Source: Mya arenaria
Taxonomy: Eukaryota > Mollusca > Bivalvia > Myida > Myidae
Assembly: GCF_026914265.1 (NCBI RefSeq)
Contig: NC_069136.1
Span: 16,739,228-16,803,227, forward strand
Direction of reading: 5' to 3'
Length of the DNA: 64,000 nt
The notes under the pieces are model-generated. The model had not been told where the DNA came from and made no database searches. It worked only from the letters and a program-made list of their open reading frames with translations. Of the stretch, positions 25,025 through 37,619 are shown piece by piece; the stretch's first letter is position 1, and every line of letters starts with the position of its first letter. The translations under genes were made by a program, and so were the position numbers.

Positions 25025-28000
25025 AAAAGTGGGCAGATACCGACACTGCCGGAACTTGATATTAGTTTCAATATCGTTTAACTAACGAATAGGCGCACAA
25101 AACACGAACAACGTCAGCAATTAAAACGAAAATAGGTGCTTTTTTGGACAAGGAAGTAAGGATATATGATAAATCACCGTAACATTGTCATATGAGTTGA
25201 TAACCTACAAGTTAATGTGAATTTTGTTATTTAACATCACATGTCATGGAATACCTGAAGTAGAGCAGTATAGGGTAGCCTGCTTAAGTACACAATATAC
25301 TTACAGAAAGCGTTTATAATTGGTCTTTTCTAGTTCAATTATATGTGTGACTGCCAACGTAATATAGAATAATGGTTGTTAATATGCATTGATCAATTTA
25401 TCAGTGGTCAGGTTCTTTGCAGCTGTGCGACAACTGTTATTTTTTTTATTTTTAGCATTTATTTATCTCTTCAACCAAACATGTACTATATGAGTGTTGA
25501 CTGATATTTACTAAGCTTCATTGATAAAGTTTATCAGAATTATATTTTTAAAGCTTGTAAATGAGGTAATAAAGATGATCACTATCATGAGCGGCATAAC
25601 AAAATACGATCATATGAAGCATAGTTCCACTTTGAATGAGATGATGGAGTGGGACGATATTGAACAGGGTTTGGATTTAAGGACGGAGTATACATACTAT
25701 ACTGACTTAGAAGTGGGACCAAAAAATAATAAAAAGGCAATGTTATTTTACATTTCATTTTCGTATCCAACGGGAAATGGGTTTCTTTCTTCTACAGCTA
25801 CCTTCAGTTACTTTGTCTCATTAAGTATTCCCAAACACGTACTTTTTCTGGAAAACAATTTAATTTTTAACACAGTTTCCGCGAAAGTGATTCCGCATTA
25901 AAATAATTTTGGCGGCAAATGTATAAGCCCATAAATTATGTTTCATTTCTTGCAAGAGTCTAGGTTAATGTGTCAAGTGATGACAGTCGTCTTATAATAA
26001 ATATAATTACATATTTATAAGAAATCACAATATCTGAATAATATTGCCATCTATGGTTACAAATGTAGTTTACTCAGGTCTTTTCTCTCGTTGGTTAAGT
26101 ATTTTTATGTTTGAATTCTATGAAAAAGAAAATTAATGCCGAAGCACCGATATTTTATGAGCAGAAATCTACTCAATACATGCCAAATATCTCACCTAAA
26201 AGGTTCATAAGTATATATAAAATTGATATTCACAGAAATCTGATAAAACTGCTAAGATATTATTTGTATATGTATGTCCCAGCTATCCATTTGCAATGGC
26301 CTGTGGACTAGTAAGTTGTCTAAAACACGATCCTACAATGGCATGACACAACTAATGGATTTGTAAATACCCATTCGCTTTGTTAAAACGCACCATTTGT
26401 AATGGCTTAGTGCTATTGAATCATAGAATTATTTAAAGTTAAAATAATCTAAAACATATGAGTCACCATGACCCACTTAAAATGTTAGACCTTGAAGCAT
26501 ACGCACGAAGCAATATTAAACACTTCAGTTGGGTAGTTCATTTACATTTTGTCAATGCGTTTAAAAGCGACAGGTGATCAGCTAGGGTATTTGTTTAAAT
26601 ACCCGGTAGTTAAGTTCATACAAAAAAGACGCAGTCACTTTCTCATTACGACGGGTATATTGGTTTCAATGAATCATTAAACTCCAGGTATCTTAGACAA
26701 GATCGGTCATTTAAGGTGACATATATATTGTCAAACATTTTGTTAAAATTATCACACTACATACTTTAAAACGAGAAACACCCCGACCCGAAATGGTACA
26801 CAATATGAAATGATTCGTGGAGGAGGTTAAAAACAATTAACCTGTTATCTTTATATTAGGGATACTCAGAGTTTTAATTTGTTATTAGTTTAATTGTTCT
26901 AGGTGACCAATATAAATCGATAAAAATGTTTATTACGTAAACATTTCACTTACGTTGTTGATGTTTGCGTCAGCCTTTAATTATCTAATATATACACTTT
27001 GCTGATAAATGTTGGGACAAACGTTGTGTACCTGTTAACTAGTTGAATCCCCAGTGAGCTACATACTTACAGACATACCACTAAAGTCGTTGCTTCTAAA
27101 ATATGTTTTTCGTTATCTAAGTTTAACGAAATGAACTCCGTGATTGAAAATCTTTGTTTTATGTTACATTCGTTTGCTTACATGTAGCATTCGTGACCAG
27201 TTTAAGTCTCATATATGTCAACTGATCTACTTAAAAATCATTGTAAACACATATACTATATGTTCTTGATATGTCCTATTAACCAGATTTAACCAATGGA
27301 ATAAGGATTTGCTCAATTGATTTAAATCTATAAAAATAGGGGTTATTTACATCATATATCGGAGTATAGATTACACTCTTTATAAAATAATATTTGTTTT
27401 CTAAGATTTGACATGATGCATTATGTTGCCTCTTTCTGATAATAAGGTAATCAATCACCTCGATGAGACGCGTTAAATGTAGCTAGATAATTAAAGCTTT
27501 GAAATTTGGAAACTTTACCTTGGAAATGAAACAGTTGTCACTTATTGATATGGCACTTTACCGTTTGATGTTTTTGATGTAACTAATCTGATAAAAAATT
27601 GCATAATTGGTCTAATGCTGTATAAATAGGGGTATATATTTACATATTATATCGTAGTATAGATTACACTCTTTATAAACTGATATGTGTCTTTTAAGAT
27701 TTGACATGATGTATATTGTTACATTCTCTCTGATCAAAAGGTAATCAACCACCGCGGCGGAAATATAAGAGTTTTGTAACATAATAAATATGATTTTGAA
27801 TTGACTGCTTGACTTAACTAGTGATTTGTTGTATTCTGTAATGTCAATAACTTAAAAGTTGGTTGGTGCATTTACTAGTGTATAAACAATATTGATATAT
27901 CATGTTTTATCTTAACTGTTCTAATTGTTATATAAACACTCAGTCCAAATATCAGCCCTTAACCTAGTTAATACCTATAAACTGTTTATATATGATAGTC

Positions 28001-30140
28001 ATATCATATATTCGTATCGTCACTGTTATCACAACAATCGATTGGCAATTACATACGCATTTGTTTTCACCGCTCTAAATATTGACTGGCATCATGTGGC
28101 CAACTAGAAACATTATTTACAACTAAGTAGTTTGCAATGTTGAAAAATGCAATGCATTTGCGATTATTACGATTTGTACCTGTTTTGCTGTTTTGCTGAT
28201 AATTACAATCAATTAAAATGTTGCAGAATTTTATTACAAACAAGTTAAAATTGGCAGGAAAGTGGCGTTTATTTTTTGCAGGACGATATTAAGTAAAAGC
28301 ATAGAAACATACCATTTCATTATAATGTTTCCTATGTTTCATTTCAGGTTGTTTTCAATTGTCTTAACTTTCTTTTAGGGGGAATAATAAATACAAATGA
28401 ACTCTGATTATGATATTGTTATGTCAAGTGTTAAGGCTAACAAAATAAACCTTTCATTCTGTTTACAATAATTATTAATTTGCATATTTGAAACATGATA
28501 TGTTATGGTTTAATCGATTTCAAACAAAGATGCATATCAAAGATGTTATCATGCTTTTACTAAAACGATGTGTTTGATTAAATAAGTACCTCTGTCATTA
28601 TGGACAAATAAGAGTATATGCAAATTTTAAATATGGACTGCCATTCTATGTCCGGATGTCGTCTGGGGGTATGCCCAATTCCTGCGATAGTAATGGTTAC
28701 AGTTTTCTTGATAATTCTTGCAGACTAAATCAAACTCTATATTAATGTTACTTAAAAAGTCGGTTAAAACGATTATTTTGGTTTTAAGTCACCTTAAGGC
28801 ATTTCCCATGACTAATGGTTAATCTTTCACATGAGCATCACGATTAGGGCAAAACATATTTTCGACCATTTCAAAAAATATCATATTATTTAGCTTTTGA
28901 TTCGGTTAAAGTTTTCGGCATGACGTATTTGAAACAAATCTAAACGAAAAGGGAAACATCGGTTCAGTTTGACCCTCTAATAAAGCATACAAAAGGGTAC
29001 TTATCATTTTATTATTAAATATAATTAATTACAACGAAATATCGATTTGAAATTGAGACGAGTAGCATAGTGCCTTGCTATACGACACTTTGTCCGAACC
29101 ACTCACTTGTTTGTAGGAGTACAAAAGATGTTTAACAATACATTTAAAATGAACGTTTTACCTATGTTGAAACAGAATAAGATTCAATCTGCAGATAAAC
29201 GCAACGAGTCATACTATTACTCGATATCAAGAAACTGAAACCGATAGAGGATAATTGAATGTTTCATATATAAGATATGCAATATATCTAACCGACTGAG
29301 CACCAAAACTGATATTTCTCGAGTGACTTTGCAACCGATATTGCAATTTGTCGCTGCTAAACAAGATACAGTTGAAGTGTTATATCAATACATTGAGATA
29401 ACCGACTTCGTCATCCATTTGATTTAACGGCTTACCTTGTATGAATAAGGCTTACGTAAACATCGATATACAATAACACGTTTAAAATATATTGGCAGGG
29501 CTTAATTGATATGGTTGACACCAAAGGTTAATGTACTTTCGTCTTGCAGAAATATAATAACTTAAAGTATGTTAGTTTTTATGCCTGGTGCCATTATATC
29601 AGCGGGCCATGGTATATAATTGAAAACTATTTTGTTTGAGTGCATGCCTACATAAACTACAATAAAGTGATTAGCCAGTTTCTCTGCTGTTGAATTGAAA
29701 TATCAATATTTGTTTATTCCGTTGAAGCACATGGGAGTACGTTATGAACAGTTACAAAATAACTCGTAAATCAAACTACTTACAATAATAAGGTCAACTT
29801 AATGACACAAAGTGAAAAATGACATGACACCATGCTTTGTATTTAAGACGCCGACGTATGACAAATATTACTTATAATGAACCTGGCAATTACAATCATT
29901 ATCTCTTCGACATATATTTGTAATCATGGAGTCATTCGTATCGATACATTTATTTGTGTTCAGGACTTTGACCAAATGATTTCATGGCATTTACTTCGAT
30001 TTATAGATGTAAACTATTTGTAATAAAGCTCACATATTTAATTACTACATTCAAATTCCCTTATCATTTATATGCGATACGAGTCCAAATGTACCTCACC
30101 GTGAAAAATAAAATTTCATAATTGCTCAAAAAAAATTCAG
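25025..30140. other. Intergenic flank of ligand A, shared with 45.9-47.9 kb
   Basis: No gene supported. About 26,130-28,250 is recognisably the same DNA as about 46,190-47,880. Shared landmarks include tggactagt near 26,305 and 46,362, tacccggtagtta near 26,602 and 46,581, and gcatttgtt..cgctctaaatatt near 28,058 and 47,726. A smaller part also matches about 2,870-3,120. An open frame at 25,521-25,901 (+) reaches 126 codons but matches nothing I know and lacks clear splice context. Confidence 0.5.
27325..27755. repeat. Local direct duplication, ~140 bp units ~290 bp apart
   Basis: The units at about 27,325-27,460 and 27,615-27,755 share agtatagattacactcttta, agatttgacatgatg and aaggtaatcaa in the same order and orientation, with moderate divergence. 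They are noncoding. I cannot tell whether this is an old mobile element or a simple duplication. Confidence 0.65.
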
Positions 30141-30360
30141 TTAAGGGCCAAACAGCTGGACTAATGAGACACTTCGATTGATTAACATCTTTACAACCGA
30201 ATCCTTTCCTGCATGTCGGACGTCTGCATGGAAGGCAATCGGTTCCCATCACTTTACCTAGATGCTAGGTCATCAACCGGACATTTCATAACAAACCCAA
30301 TGTGGGGCTCGAACCGTCGACCTCCCACCCCGTAAGACACGAAGACGATATATGTCACCG
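30140..30360 (-). repeat. tRNA-derived SINE-like fragment
   Basis: The minus strand reads gaggtcgacggttcgagccc at about 30,308-30,329, which contains a Pol III box B-like core (GGTTCGAGCCC), followed by a tRNA-like flank and a longer body. No A box was pinned down. It is a different family from the SINE pair at 54.0 and 57.0 kb. Confidence 0.45.
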
Positions 30361-31173
30361 TGATCAATATAACATACTAAATTTGAGCTAAAACTGGATA
30401 ATTACTCAAATCAAAAACAGTCAAATCTTGTACATCATAAAACTATGATACCCTATATCACTAGCAATAGACTGCATGCTTGACGTATGCAAATAAACGC
30501 TTTCCCCTCCCTTCAATTCAAACACGCCCCCAGTGCTTATAGTTTTTGTTCTGGCTTGGCAACCACCATGCCTCACATTTTTCAAAACAGTTGTCTTTGC
30601 TCCATTTGCAGATCTAAGTATGAGTGCTCTAGTTGTGTAGTTTCCGAGTTATTTGTTATTGCTTTGATTTCCGGATTTGTGGCCACAATTTGAAAGGTCA
30701 GAAAAAAAAGCCAGTTTCCGCAATATGTACGGATCCATCATTGTATGACAAATATCCTTTTGGGTCTGAATTCACCAACGACAGCCAATGCACCATACCG
30801 GAACCTTAAATTAAAAAAATATGAATATAGGTATACGTTATCCTATTAATAAGCGTGTTATTACGTCTTGTTAATATCCTATGTAAGCATAAATAGCAAT
30901 CAATTTCACGTTAATTTAAAAAGAAACACCATATTTAAAGACAATTTGAAATAGCTTCCAACAAAAGTTTTTTAATAGCTTAAGCACCATTATTATTGTT
31001 AAGGAATTATGTTAAATGTTTATGCAGATAAAGTTTTCATTTTGATAAGAATGACAATGGCATTAACCTTTTCCTTGTGTGTGTGTTGATATCCCATCCA
31101 GCAGTATTGACGATAAGTTTCGAGGCATTTTTCATTTCCAAGTTTTTCAATCAAACCTACAACAAAGTCACTG

Positions 31174-31176
31174 AAT
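31174..31176. other. Target-site duplication AAT, left
   Basis: AAT directly precedes the left inverted repeat (31,177) and is repeated after the right one at 36,956-36,958. A 3-bp duplication is the size expected of PIF/Harbinger elements, though these usually duplicate TWA. Confidence 0.7.
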
Positions 31177-31205
31177 GGCCCGGTTGTTGGAACATTCGCT
31201 AAATC
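31177..31205 (+). repeat. Left terminal inverted repeat of the Harbinger element
   Basis: Starts ggcccggttgttggaacatt and pairs with 36,927-36,955. One mismatch (a versus g) was seen in the first 28 bases. Confidence 0.9.
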
Positions 31206-31406
31206 ATAACGAATCGTTAAAATAACAATCGCTAAATTACCTACTTACAGTTACCTGACGAGTCGTTAAATTTTCGGTTGTTGGAATCAATTTAGCGATT
31301 TTCGCTACATAACGAAATTGTTAAGATATGTAGCGAAATCGCTAAATTTAACGATCAATTAAACTATTGGGTTGACCCATAATGCACTTGACTCACTTCC
31401 TCCAAG

Positions 31407-34400
31407 ATGGCCGACGTTAGCAACACATCTGAAAAGAAAAAGATAAAAAGTTTAAATTTCACTGCTACTGAAATAAGTGTTCTTGTGGAACAGTATGAAA
31501 AGAATAAAGAAACATTAAAGGTAGTGAAGAAGCCAGAAAAAAGGCTTGAAGTTTGGCAACAAATTGCCAAAGAAGTAAGTAATGTTGGTGTTACAATAAG
31601 GACACCATCACAGATAAAAAAACAAATGGGATAATTTGCAAAGAGAGGTAAAGAAAGATGAGGTTGTTAGGAAAAGGTCGATTGCTGCAACAGGAGGTGG
31701 ACCCCCAGAAAAAAAATGTGGAGAACTGCACAACAAAGTTGTCGAGTTATGTAAAGATCAGGCTGCTTTCAGTGGGATTCCTGGTGGACTGATGACAGTC
31801 ATTGATCTTGGTATGAACACAATTTCTGATATTATTATTATTAATGAGTTTATTTCTGCTAAATTTTATTGTTCTGTAGTTTAAAAAAGCAATACGCTTG
31901 CTCAATTTTTGCCTGTTAAAATGCAAAAAAACAGAGTACCGAATAAATCGTCTGCATTTAATAAGTGAATAAAATAAATGAGTCTAAAAATAGAAACGCT
32001 ACTGTACACAATCTAAAATTAAAAGTCGTGGAATCCCAAGACTGTCATAAATGTGACATCCTTGATTTAATAACAAATGCTATAACAAAATTAGTCTTAC
32101 CTATTTAAAGTCGCTGATCTTTTCCGATGTAGTTGAGATATTCTAGCATGGTTTAAACATTCGTGATAGTATTATGATTTAATCCATTTTCATCGTCGGA
32201 CATGCTTTCACCTATGAAGTTAGCAGCCAGTAATTAAGGAACTTAGCAGCCAAAAAGTACTTTTACCACGAAACAAGAAATGTTAAAGGAATCTAGCAGC
32301 CAATAAGTAGAAAATCAATATAAGTGTATTCTGCTTAACAACATCAATGTCACAATAAAACAGTATCGTGAATGTAACTCATAAACACAAATATAACAAT
32401 ATAAAAAATAATTACACTGTATGTATAGATAAAAGTTAACCCTGGTTAGAAGTTATAAACAGAAATGCGCCATATTTTAAAGGAAACTGTTTTAACATTT
32501 AGACATTTTTAAACCCCAAATCATCAAAAGACTGTGAACAGACTGTGAAGCGGCTGTTTATATTGACTAGCATTAAAACCTGAGAATAGTTTGATAACAC
32601 GTTCATTCAAAATATAACATAAACTTTAAAAAAATATTGTTACTGGTACAGTTATACAAATAACAACAACAGTAACAACCGTGTTATATAAGATTTGGTC
32701 ATTGATTTTTGTCCATACGAAATCGTGAGATTTGATATAAATGTATTATAGCACAAATTTGAGTGACACTTTTGGCAAGAAGATGTTGTGACCCAGATGT
32801 TGGGGGTGAGTTTTGGTCAAGTTGACCCCAGATAGAAGTTATTAGGCGATACTCGTCGAAACCTCTGTTTAATACGATTACGCTACTTTTCTATGAAACT
32901 GGAGTACCTAATTCCTTATTTTGTAATAATTTCTTTCTTACTTGCTGCTATGTTATAAAATGTATTTGGTTGCTTTCTCTATTCCGTTGTTTCTATTTAA
33001 GTACAAACACTTATTGGCTTCATATATTGGCTGCTAGCTTATATGGCAAACTTTTGACAAAACGCCCAAAAGTGAAACGGTATTAAAACTGGGTCGAGTT
33101 AAAGTGCTGACCAATTAGCTGACGACATGGAAATAAATGAGATTTGCTGACCATATAGATAAAAAAACGAAAAATATCTGATTGACATGATAAGTTTTTC
33201 AAAAATATTTTACATTTTTGTTTATTCTTTATCGAAAACCCATTGACGAAAATTGGCGGATTGTTACTCAACAAGTTCCAATGTGAAACGGTAATAGTCG
33301 AAGCGGTATAACTTGATCACGAACAACATCATTTTGTTTGATCTAATCTAAGATATAAAAATATTGTTTGGACTGATTAATCGACATGCCTTAGTCATCA
33401 AAAAATTGACATTTGAGTACAATAAATTTTATATGTGTATTTCATTCGTAGGGCATGCACCGGTAGATGATGAAATGATGAACATCCTTATTTCTGTAAG
33501 TTCGTTTTCTTATGTGCAACTGTTGATAATGTTAAAACAAAAAATATTTTCAAGAAGTGTAACCTTGAGTGAATAAACATAAAGATGGATAGATACATGA
33601 ATATATATATAATTATAATAAAATAAATTATGATACAAATGCAAATGCTAATGGTATATATATATATATATATTCTTTTATTAGGCAAGTCATTCAGTAG
33701 ACGAGACGCCAGGGACATCAAGACAAGAGGAAGGAGTGGATGTAGCTGCGAATTTCACGGTTTGTGGCTTATATTGTATTTATAACTTCATTTTATGTAA
33801 CAAAAGGTTTAATGTCAATCCTTTTAAGATAATTTAACACATAAACATTGTTTAGTATTTTCACGTCAATTTTTAGTATGTATTTCTATGCTGAATTGGT
33901 GCGTTTTAGTACATCTATCCCGATACATTGACAAAGAACACATGACCTTTCAAATATATTTTAAACTTAATTATAAACTGGCAAATGTTTTTTTCTGCGT
34001 TTGCATTAATGCAAAATTGTGACTGTCCTCATATTTCAGAATGAATGCAAACCAGCTACATGTACCAATTACACGAGTCAAAAGAAGAAGAAGTTAGTAT
34101 GATTTAACAATACATGCTGCATATTTTCATGCAGTTGGAGGCATGTACAATGTTAATAAATAGCATGTGCTGTGAAAGGGTTTCACGAAATATTAAAAAA
34201 CTATATACATTCTAAACACTATCGACAACTTGTATTCCATGAATAAATTCTTTGCGTCACAAAAAGAAAAAGAAGCTGTATAAATTCACCTAAATAATAC
34301 AAATAAACATTATTGCAGGTCAATCTCCGAGGAGCTCCAGGAGGCTCAACTTCAGTTCTTCATTTCCCAGACAGAGAAGGTGCAACTACAGAAACTGCTC

Positions 34401-34514
34401 ATAAAGGAAGAGATAGAAACTTCAAAAACCAAGCGTCTGCTGATGAACAAGCTCATCACCTCCATAGAGAATAAAGACGAAATTGGAATGTTTCAGTTCC
34501 TCGTTGATGAATAA
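31407..34514 (+). pseudogene. Harbinger partner gene: Myb/SANT-like DNA-binding protein, frameshifted
   Basis: Exons: 31407-31810, 33452-33495, 33685-33759, 34040-34093 and 34319-34514. The N-terminal part (FTATEISVLVEQYEKNKETL ... VWQQIAKEVS ... RTPSQIKK) is a Myb/SANT-like (Zeste-type) domain. The C-terminal exon encodes a charged coiled coil (SEELQEAQLQFF to FQFLVDE). In this superfamily the Myb-like protein helps the transposase reach the nucleus and bind the ends. An extra C near 31,623 breaks the frame just before KWDNLQREV. A second one-base offset is needed between exons 4 and 5, near the A-run at 34,080-34,084. These are few changes, so the gene died recently or the bases are misassembled. 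It converges with the transposase gene; their ends lie about 120 bp apart. Confidence 0.75.
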
Positions 34515-34637
34515 GGTATTTATTAACACCAATTACAACATTCAAATTATCCGTTCTCAGTCATGATAAGTAAACTAATGTAAAAACGTTTCCAGCAACA
34601 TCACATGGCAAACTTAAAAAAATGTCCCACGTGTATA

Positions 34638-36766
34638 TTAAAAGTAAACTTGAGCAAGGTGATCCCTGACCAAGAAGCCAGTCTCTCTGCCTGCATATGG
34701 TATTTGTGCGTCTGCCCCATCGTCATTGTCATCATCAGGCACATCAGGTTCTTGCAGCATGGTGGCTATATTGTGGAGAACAGCACACGCCACAATCACT
34801 TCTGATGCCTTGGCTGGTGTCTTTCTCAACTGAAACATATCACAATGGTCATAGCTTTTTCGGCATTGGCGTTTGGCATACATGTACCCCTCACCTTTCT
34901 TTCATATTTATACCGCTTTGGTCATGTCTAAAACGTTAATTTCTGAATAAATGTAACTTTATAAAAATTATACAATAGCACATTGCTTTATTTACAGGTC
35001 ACACAGAGTATCAGATGTTCATGAGCAGAATTTCATAAAAAACGACGGCACCAGTTTTTGAATTGATATATGTGATGTATTGTATGAATAGTTGTGCTGT
35101 GTATACACATTTACATACATTTGTACATGAAAGAAATGTTTGTATTTACCTCTCCATGGAGAATTCCAAATCTCCTCTTCCAACGTCCAAACGTACACTC
35201 AATAATTACCCTTGTTCTGCAGAGCCCCCTATTGAAGTTTGTCTTTTGGTTGGTGTCTGCAACTCTGTATGGTGTCATCAAGTATCTTGAACACGCATAC
35301 CTGCCAAAAGTACACAGTCTGCATTAAATCATATCATAGATTGTGTGTACAAAAACGTTTAATACCTTCAAATAAAACATTTTTTATACTTCTTAAAACT
35401 TCTTAAACACTATTATTGTGGTATTCAGTGAAGAGAAACAAAGGCCATTTTATCGTGACCTTTAAAAACACATTTGTAATCTAGATCAGGTACACTCTCC
35501 TAAACTGTGCTGAAATCAGTTAACAGAACATTTTTGTCATTGTCAATATTACTTTTAGTGATGTAAACGTTGTACGTTATTGCTTATTATAATAAGTTGA
35601 TACTGGTATAAAATCTTGTCGAAATTCATGATAATGTATCTACATTGTATTTTACATTTACATACCCGCTGTCTCCAAGAATAATCCCATCTTTCAAACC
35701 CCTGTGGTTTCTCTCCATGTGGCATCCAAGTGTGGATGTTCGAAATATAAAGCTATCGTGAGCTGATCCAGGCCATTGCGCATTGATAAATGTGAATTTT
35801 CCTGAAAGGATAAAAACAAGTAAAGGGGAGATAACATGACTGTGGTTATAAAGTTGTGAATGTTGACCGTTTCATTTAAGGCGTTATATCTAAAGTTTGT
35901 TGACCTTGACATTGAAACGACAGTTTTTGCCTTGGTAAGTTCTTGTCAAATCTGTATTATCAAAGAATTTTAAAGCACTTACTAATGGCAGTAACCAGCA
36001 TTGTACTGAAGCAGTAATTTTATGTCTTAATAACAAATACCAAACGAAATGTGGCTGGATTTGTCTTATTTGAGCTCTTTAGCAACACCAGCAGTACAGT
36101 GATGGGTAAGTTTCCGTTTATTTCATGTTATAAAGAGAGCTGTATAATATTTACAGTTTAATATTTTTTAAATATACTACCTTTTGCATCACACACTGCC
36201 ATCACATTTATGGACGGGATTCCTTTTCGGTTGATAAAACCTCTCTCTTGGTCTGTTGATGGCTTGATCAAACGGACGTGGCTACCATCAACACATCCTA
36301 TAACACCTGGAAATCCAGCTATGTTGCTAAACTCAGACTTCACTCGTCTCTTGGTAGCTTCATCAACTGGCCACTTAATGTACTGCTTATGACGCTTCAC
36401 AATCTCTTTGGTAACCTTATCCACAACTCTACAAACAGTACTTTTATGTCTCCCATGTGTGTCCCCAACAACCTGCATAAATGAACCTGAAGCGTAGTAC
36501 CTCAGCGCTATACAGACTTGTTCCTCGACTGCCAGTCTACAACTTCTGTCTGTTTCCCTAGCTAGGTCCTCTCTCAGCAAATCGGCCAAATACTCTATTC
36601 CTCTTCTTCCAAACCTGAACCTTCTTCTCAATTCTTCATCATTTAGGCTTTCATTTAAGTTTATTACTCTAAATTCTCTATTTTTCCGTGGTATATTTAC
36701 TAAACAGCCAATTACGGCAGCCATTTTGGTTTTCGTTAACTGATTCGTTAAAATGTAAAGTACCAT
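34638..36766 (-). CDS. HARBI1-like DDE transposase of the Harbinger element
   Basis: Four minus-strand exons join in phase: 36766-36181, 35801-35666, 35300-35150 and 34829-34638. They give 354 residues from the first Met, or 340 from the second (MAAVIGCLV, 36,724), close to the ~350 usual for HARBI1 proteins. An HTH-like region ([17 protein letters not shown], then [13 protein letters not shown]) precedes the DDE core. The acidic residues are in GCVDGSHV, in [11 protein letters not shown] and in [14 protein letters not shown]. The C-terminal exon has the family's ACAVLHNIA and a D-rich stretch. It cuts and pastes DNA at the element's ends. No stop or frameshift was seen, so the protein may be functional even though its Myb-like partner is damaged. 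Confidence 0.9.
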
Positions 36767-36926
36767 TTTAGGTACTTTAAATTTTTCGTTAACTTAACGA
36801 CTGATTTAACGGTTTCGTTATCGTTAAAATTTCCAACAACCGAAATTTAGCGACATAAATTAAACGAAGGTATTTAACGAAAATTTAGCGATTTTAGTCA
36901 TGTTAACGATAAATTTCATCGTTATG

Positions 36927-36955
36927 TATTTAGCGAACGTTCCAACAACCGGGCC
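36927..36955 (-). repeat. Right terminal inverted repeat of the Harbinger element
   Basis: The reverse complement reads ggcccggttgttggaacgtt and then cgctaaat, matching the left end at 31,177. It is followed by the AAT duplication at 36,956-36,958. Confidence 0.9.
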
Positions 36956-37619
36956 AATGTAAATACATATCGATTATAATACAATGTACAATATTTCAAT
37001 ACCAATAAGATTATCGAATTCAACAAATGAATCCATAGTATTCTTATAATCACAAAGTTTAACAAGACAGTTCACTATATGAGTCAGATATTAACCTACT
37101 CACTTGATATAGTACGTAGTCCATTCTAGCTCTTCTCTTGATTTCCTGCAAAAAAGGAATGATGCACAGCAAATATGTAAGCCATTTGTACAGACGCTTC
37201 TCCTGTTGTGAGGCTCATGTAGCTGTTTCAATAGCTACCACTCAGCAGACATGTATGAACAACTGTTATATATACGATTGACATTTATGTTTGTGATAAA
37301 TGCATATTACCATAAAACTTACTTTAAAAAACAAAAGGTTATTGAGATTGCTATATAATCTATATTTTATGAAAACGTTATTGCTAACTATACCTCTTCT
37401 ATTTTCATTTGCAGAACATTACACACGCCTCTACATGACACCTGTTCGTCATCTCCCTTTGCAACAACACAGTCGCATATTGTCGAAGTATATTCAGCTA
37501 GTATATGTTGTCTTTTATATTTCCAGACCACAACAGCAGTTAAAAAACTTCCAATCTGTAAAATAGTTAAAATCAAAACAAAAACATTCAACACTCTCAA
37601 AGCCTCCATGTTGAATGTG

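Larger units (their letters stand above)
31177..36955. mobile_element. Complete Harbinger (PIF/Harbinger) DNA transposon, 5,779 bp
   Basis: The terminal inverted repeats are ggcccggttgttggaac(a/g) followed by ttcgctaaat, at 31,177 and, in reverse complement, ending at 36,955. They are flanked by a 3-bp AAT duplication. Inside are the two genes expected of the superfamily, facing each other: a Myb/SANT-like protein (+) and a HARBI1-type DDE transposase (-). The first ~170 bp and last ~230 bp are full of short TAACGA/TAGCGA motifs. A second, inner copy of cggttgttggaa lies about 100 bp inside each end. The element sits in an intron of TNF-like gene C. Well-matched ends and an open transposase suggest a fairly recent insertion. 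Confidence 0.92.
30421..37609 (-). pseudogene. Divergent TNF-like ligand C, split by a Harbinger element, probably dead
   Basis: Minus-strand pieces: exon 1 37609-37394 (216 nt, 72 residues, type II membrane segment VLNVFVLILTILQIGSFLTA, then a stalk with cysteines); exon 2 37145-37104; exon 3 31156-31068; exon 4 30804-30421. Exon 1 has the same plan as exon 1 of ligands A and B. Exon 4 holds TNF-domain features: MVHWLSLVNSDPKGYLSY, an IAETGFF strand and the SVYLHTSSMQSIASD end. Exon 4 needs three frame changes relative to paralogue D, near the 8-A run at 30,702-30,709, at about 30,593, and at the C-run at about 30,527. Exons 2 and 3 do not join in phase as drawn. A 5.8-kb Harbinger transposon lies in the intron between exons 2 and 3. 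Two of the three indels are at homopolymers, so assembly error is possible, but a pseudogene is more likely. Confidence 0.62.

Noticed and set aside
25521-25901. 126-codon plus-strand frame upstream of ligand A
   Set aside because: The longest non-array frame nearby, but it matches nothing known, lacks a clear acceptor or donor, and its flank copy at 45 kb does not preserve it.
33488-33721. 77-codon minus-strand frame inside the Harbinger element
   Set aside because: Its length comes from a TA-repeat-rich stretch; it overlaps exons 2 and 3 of the Myb-like gene on the other strand.
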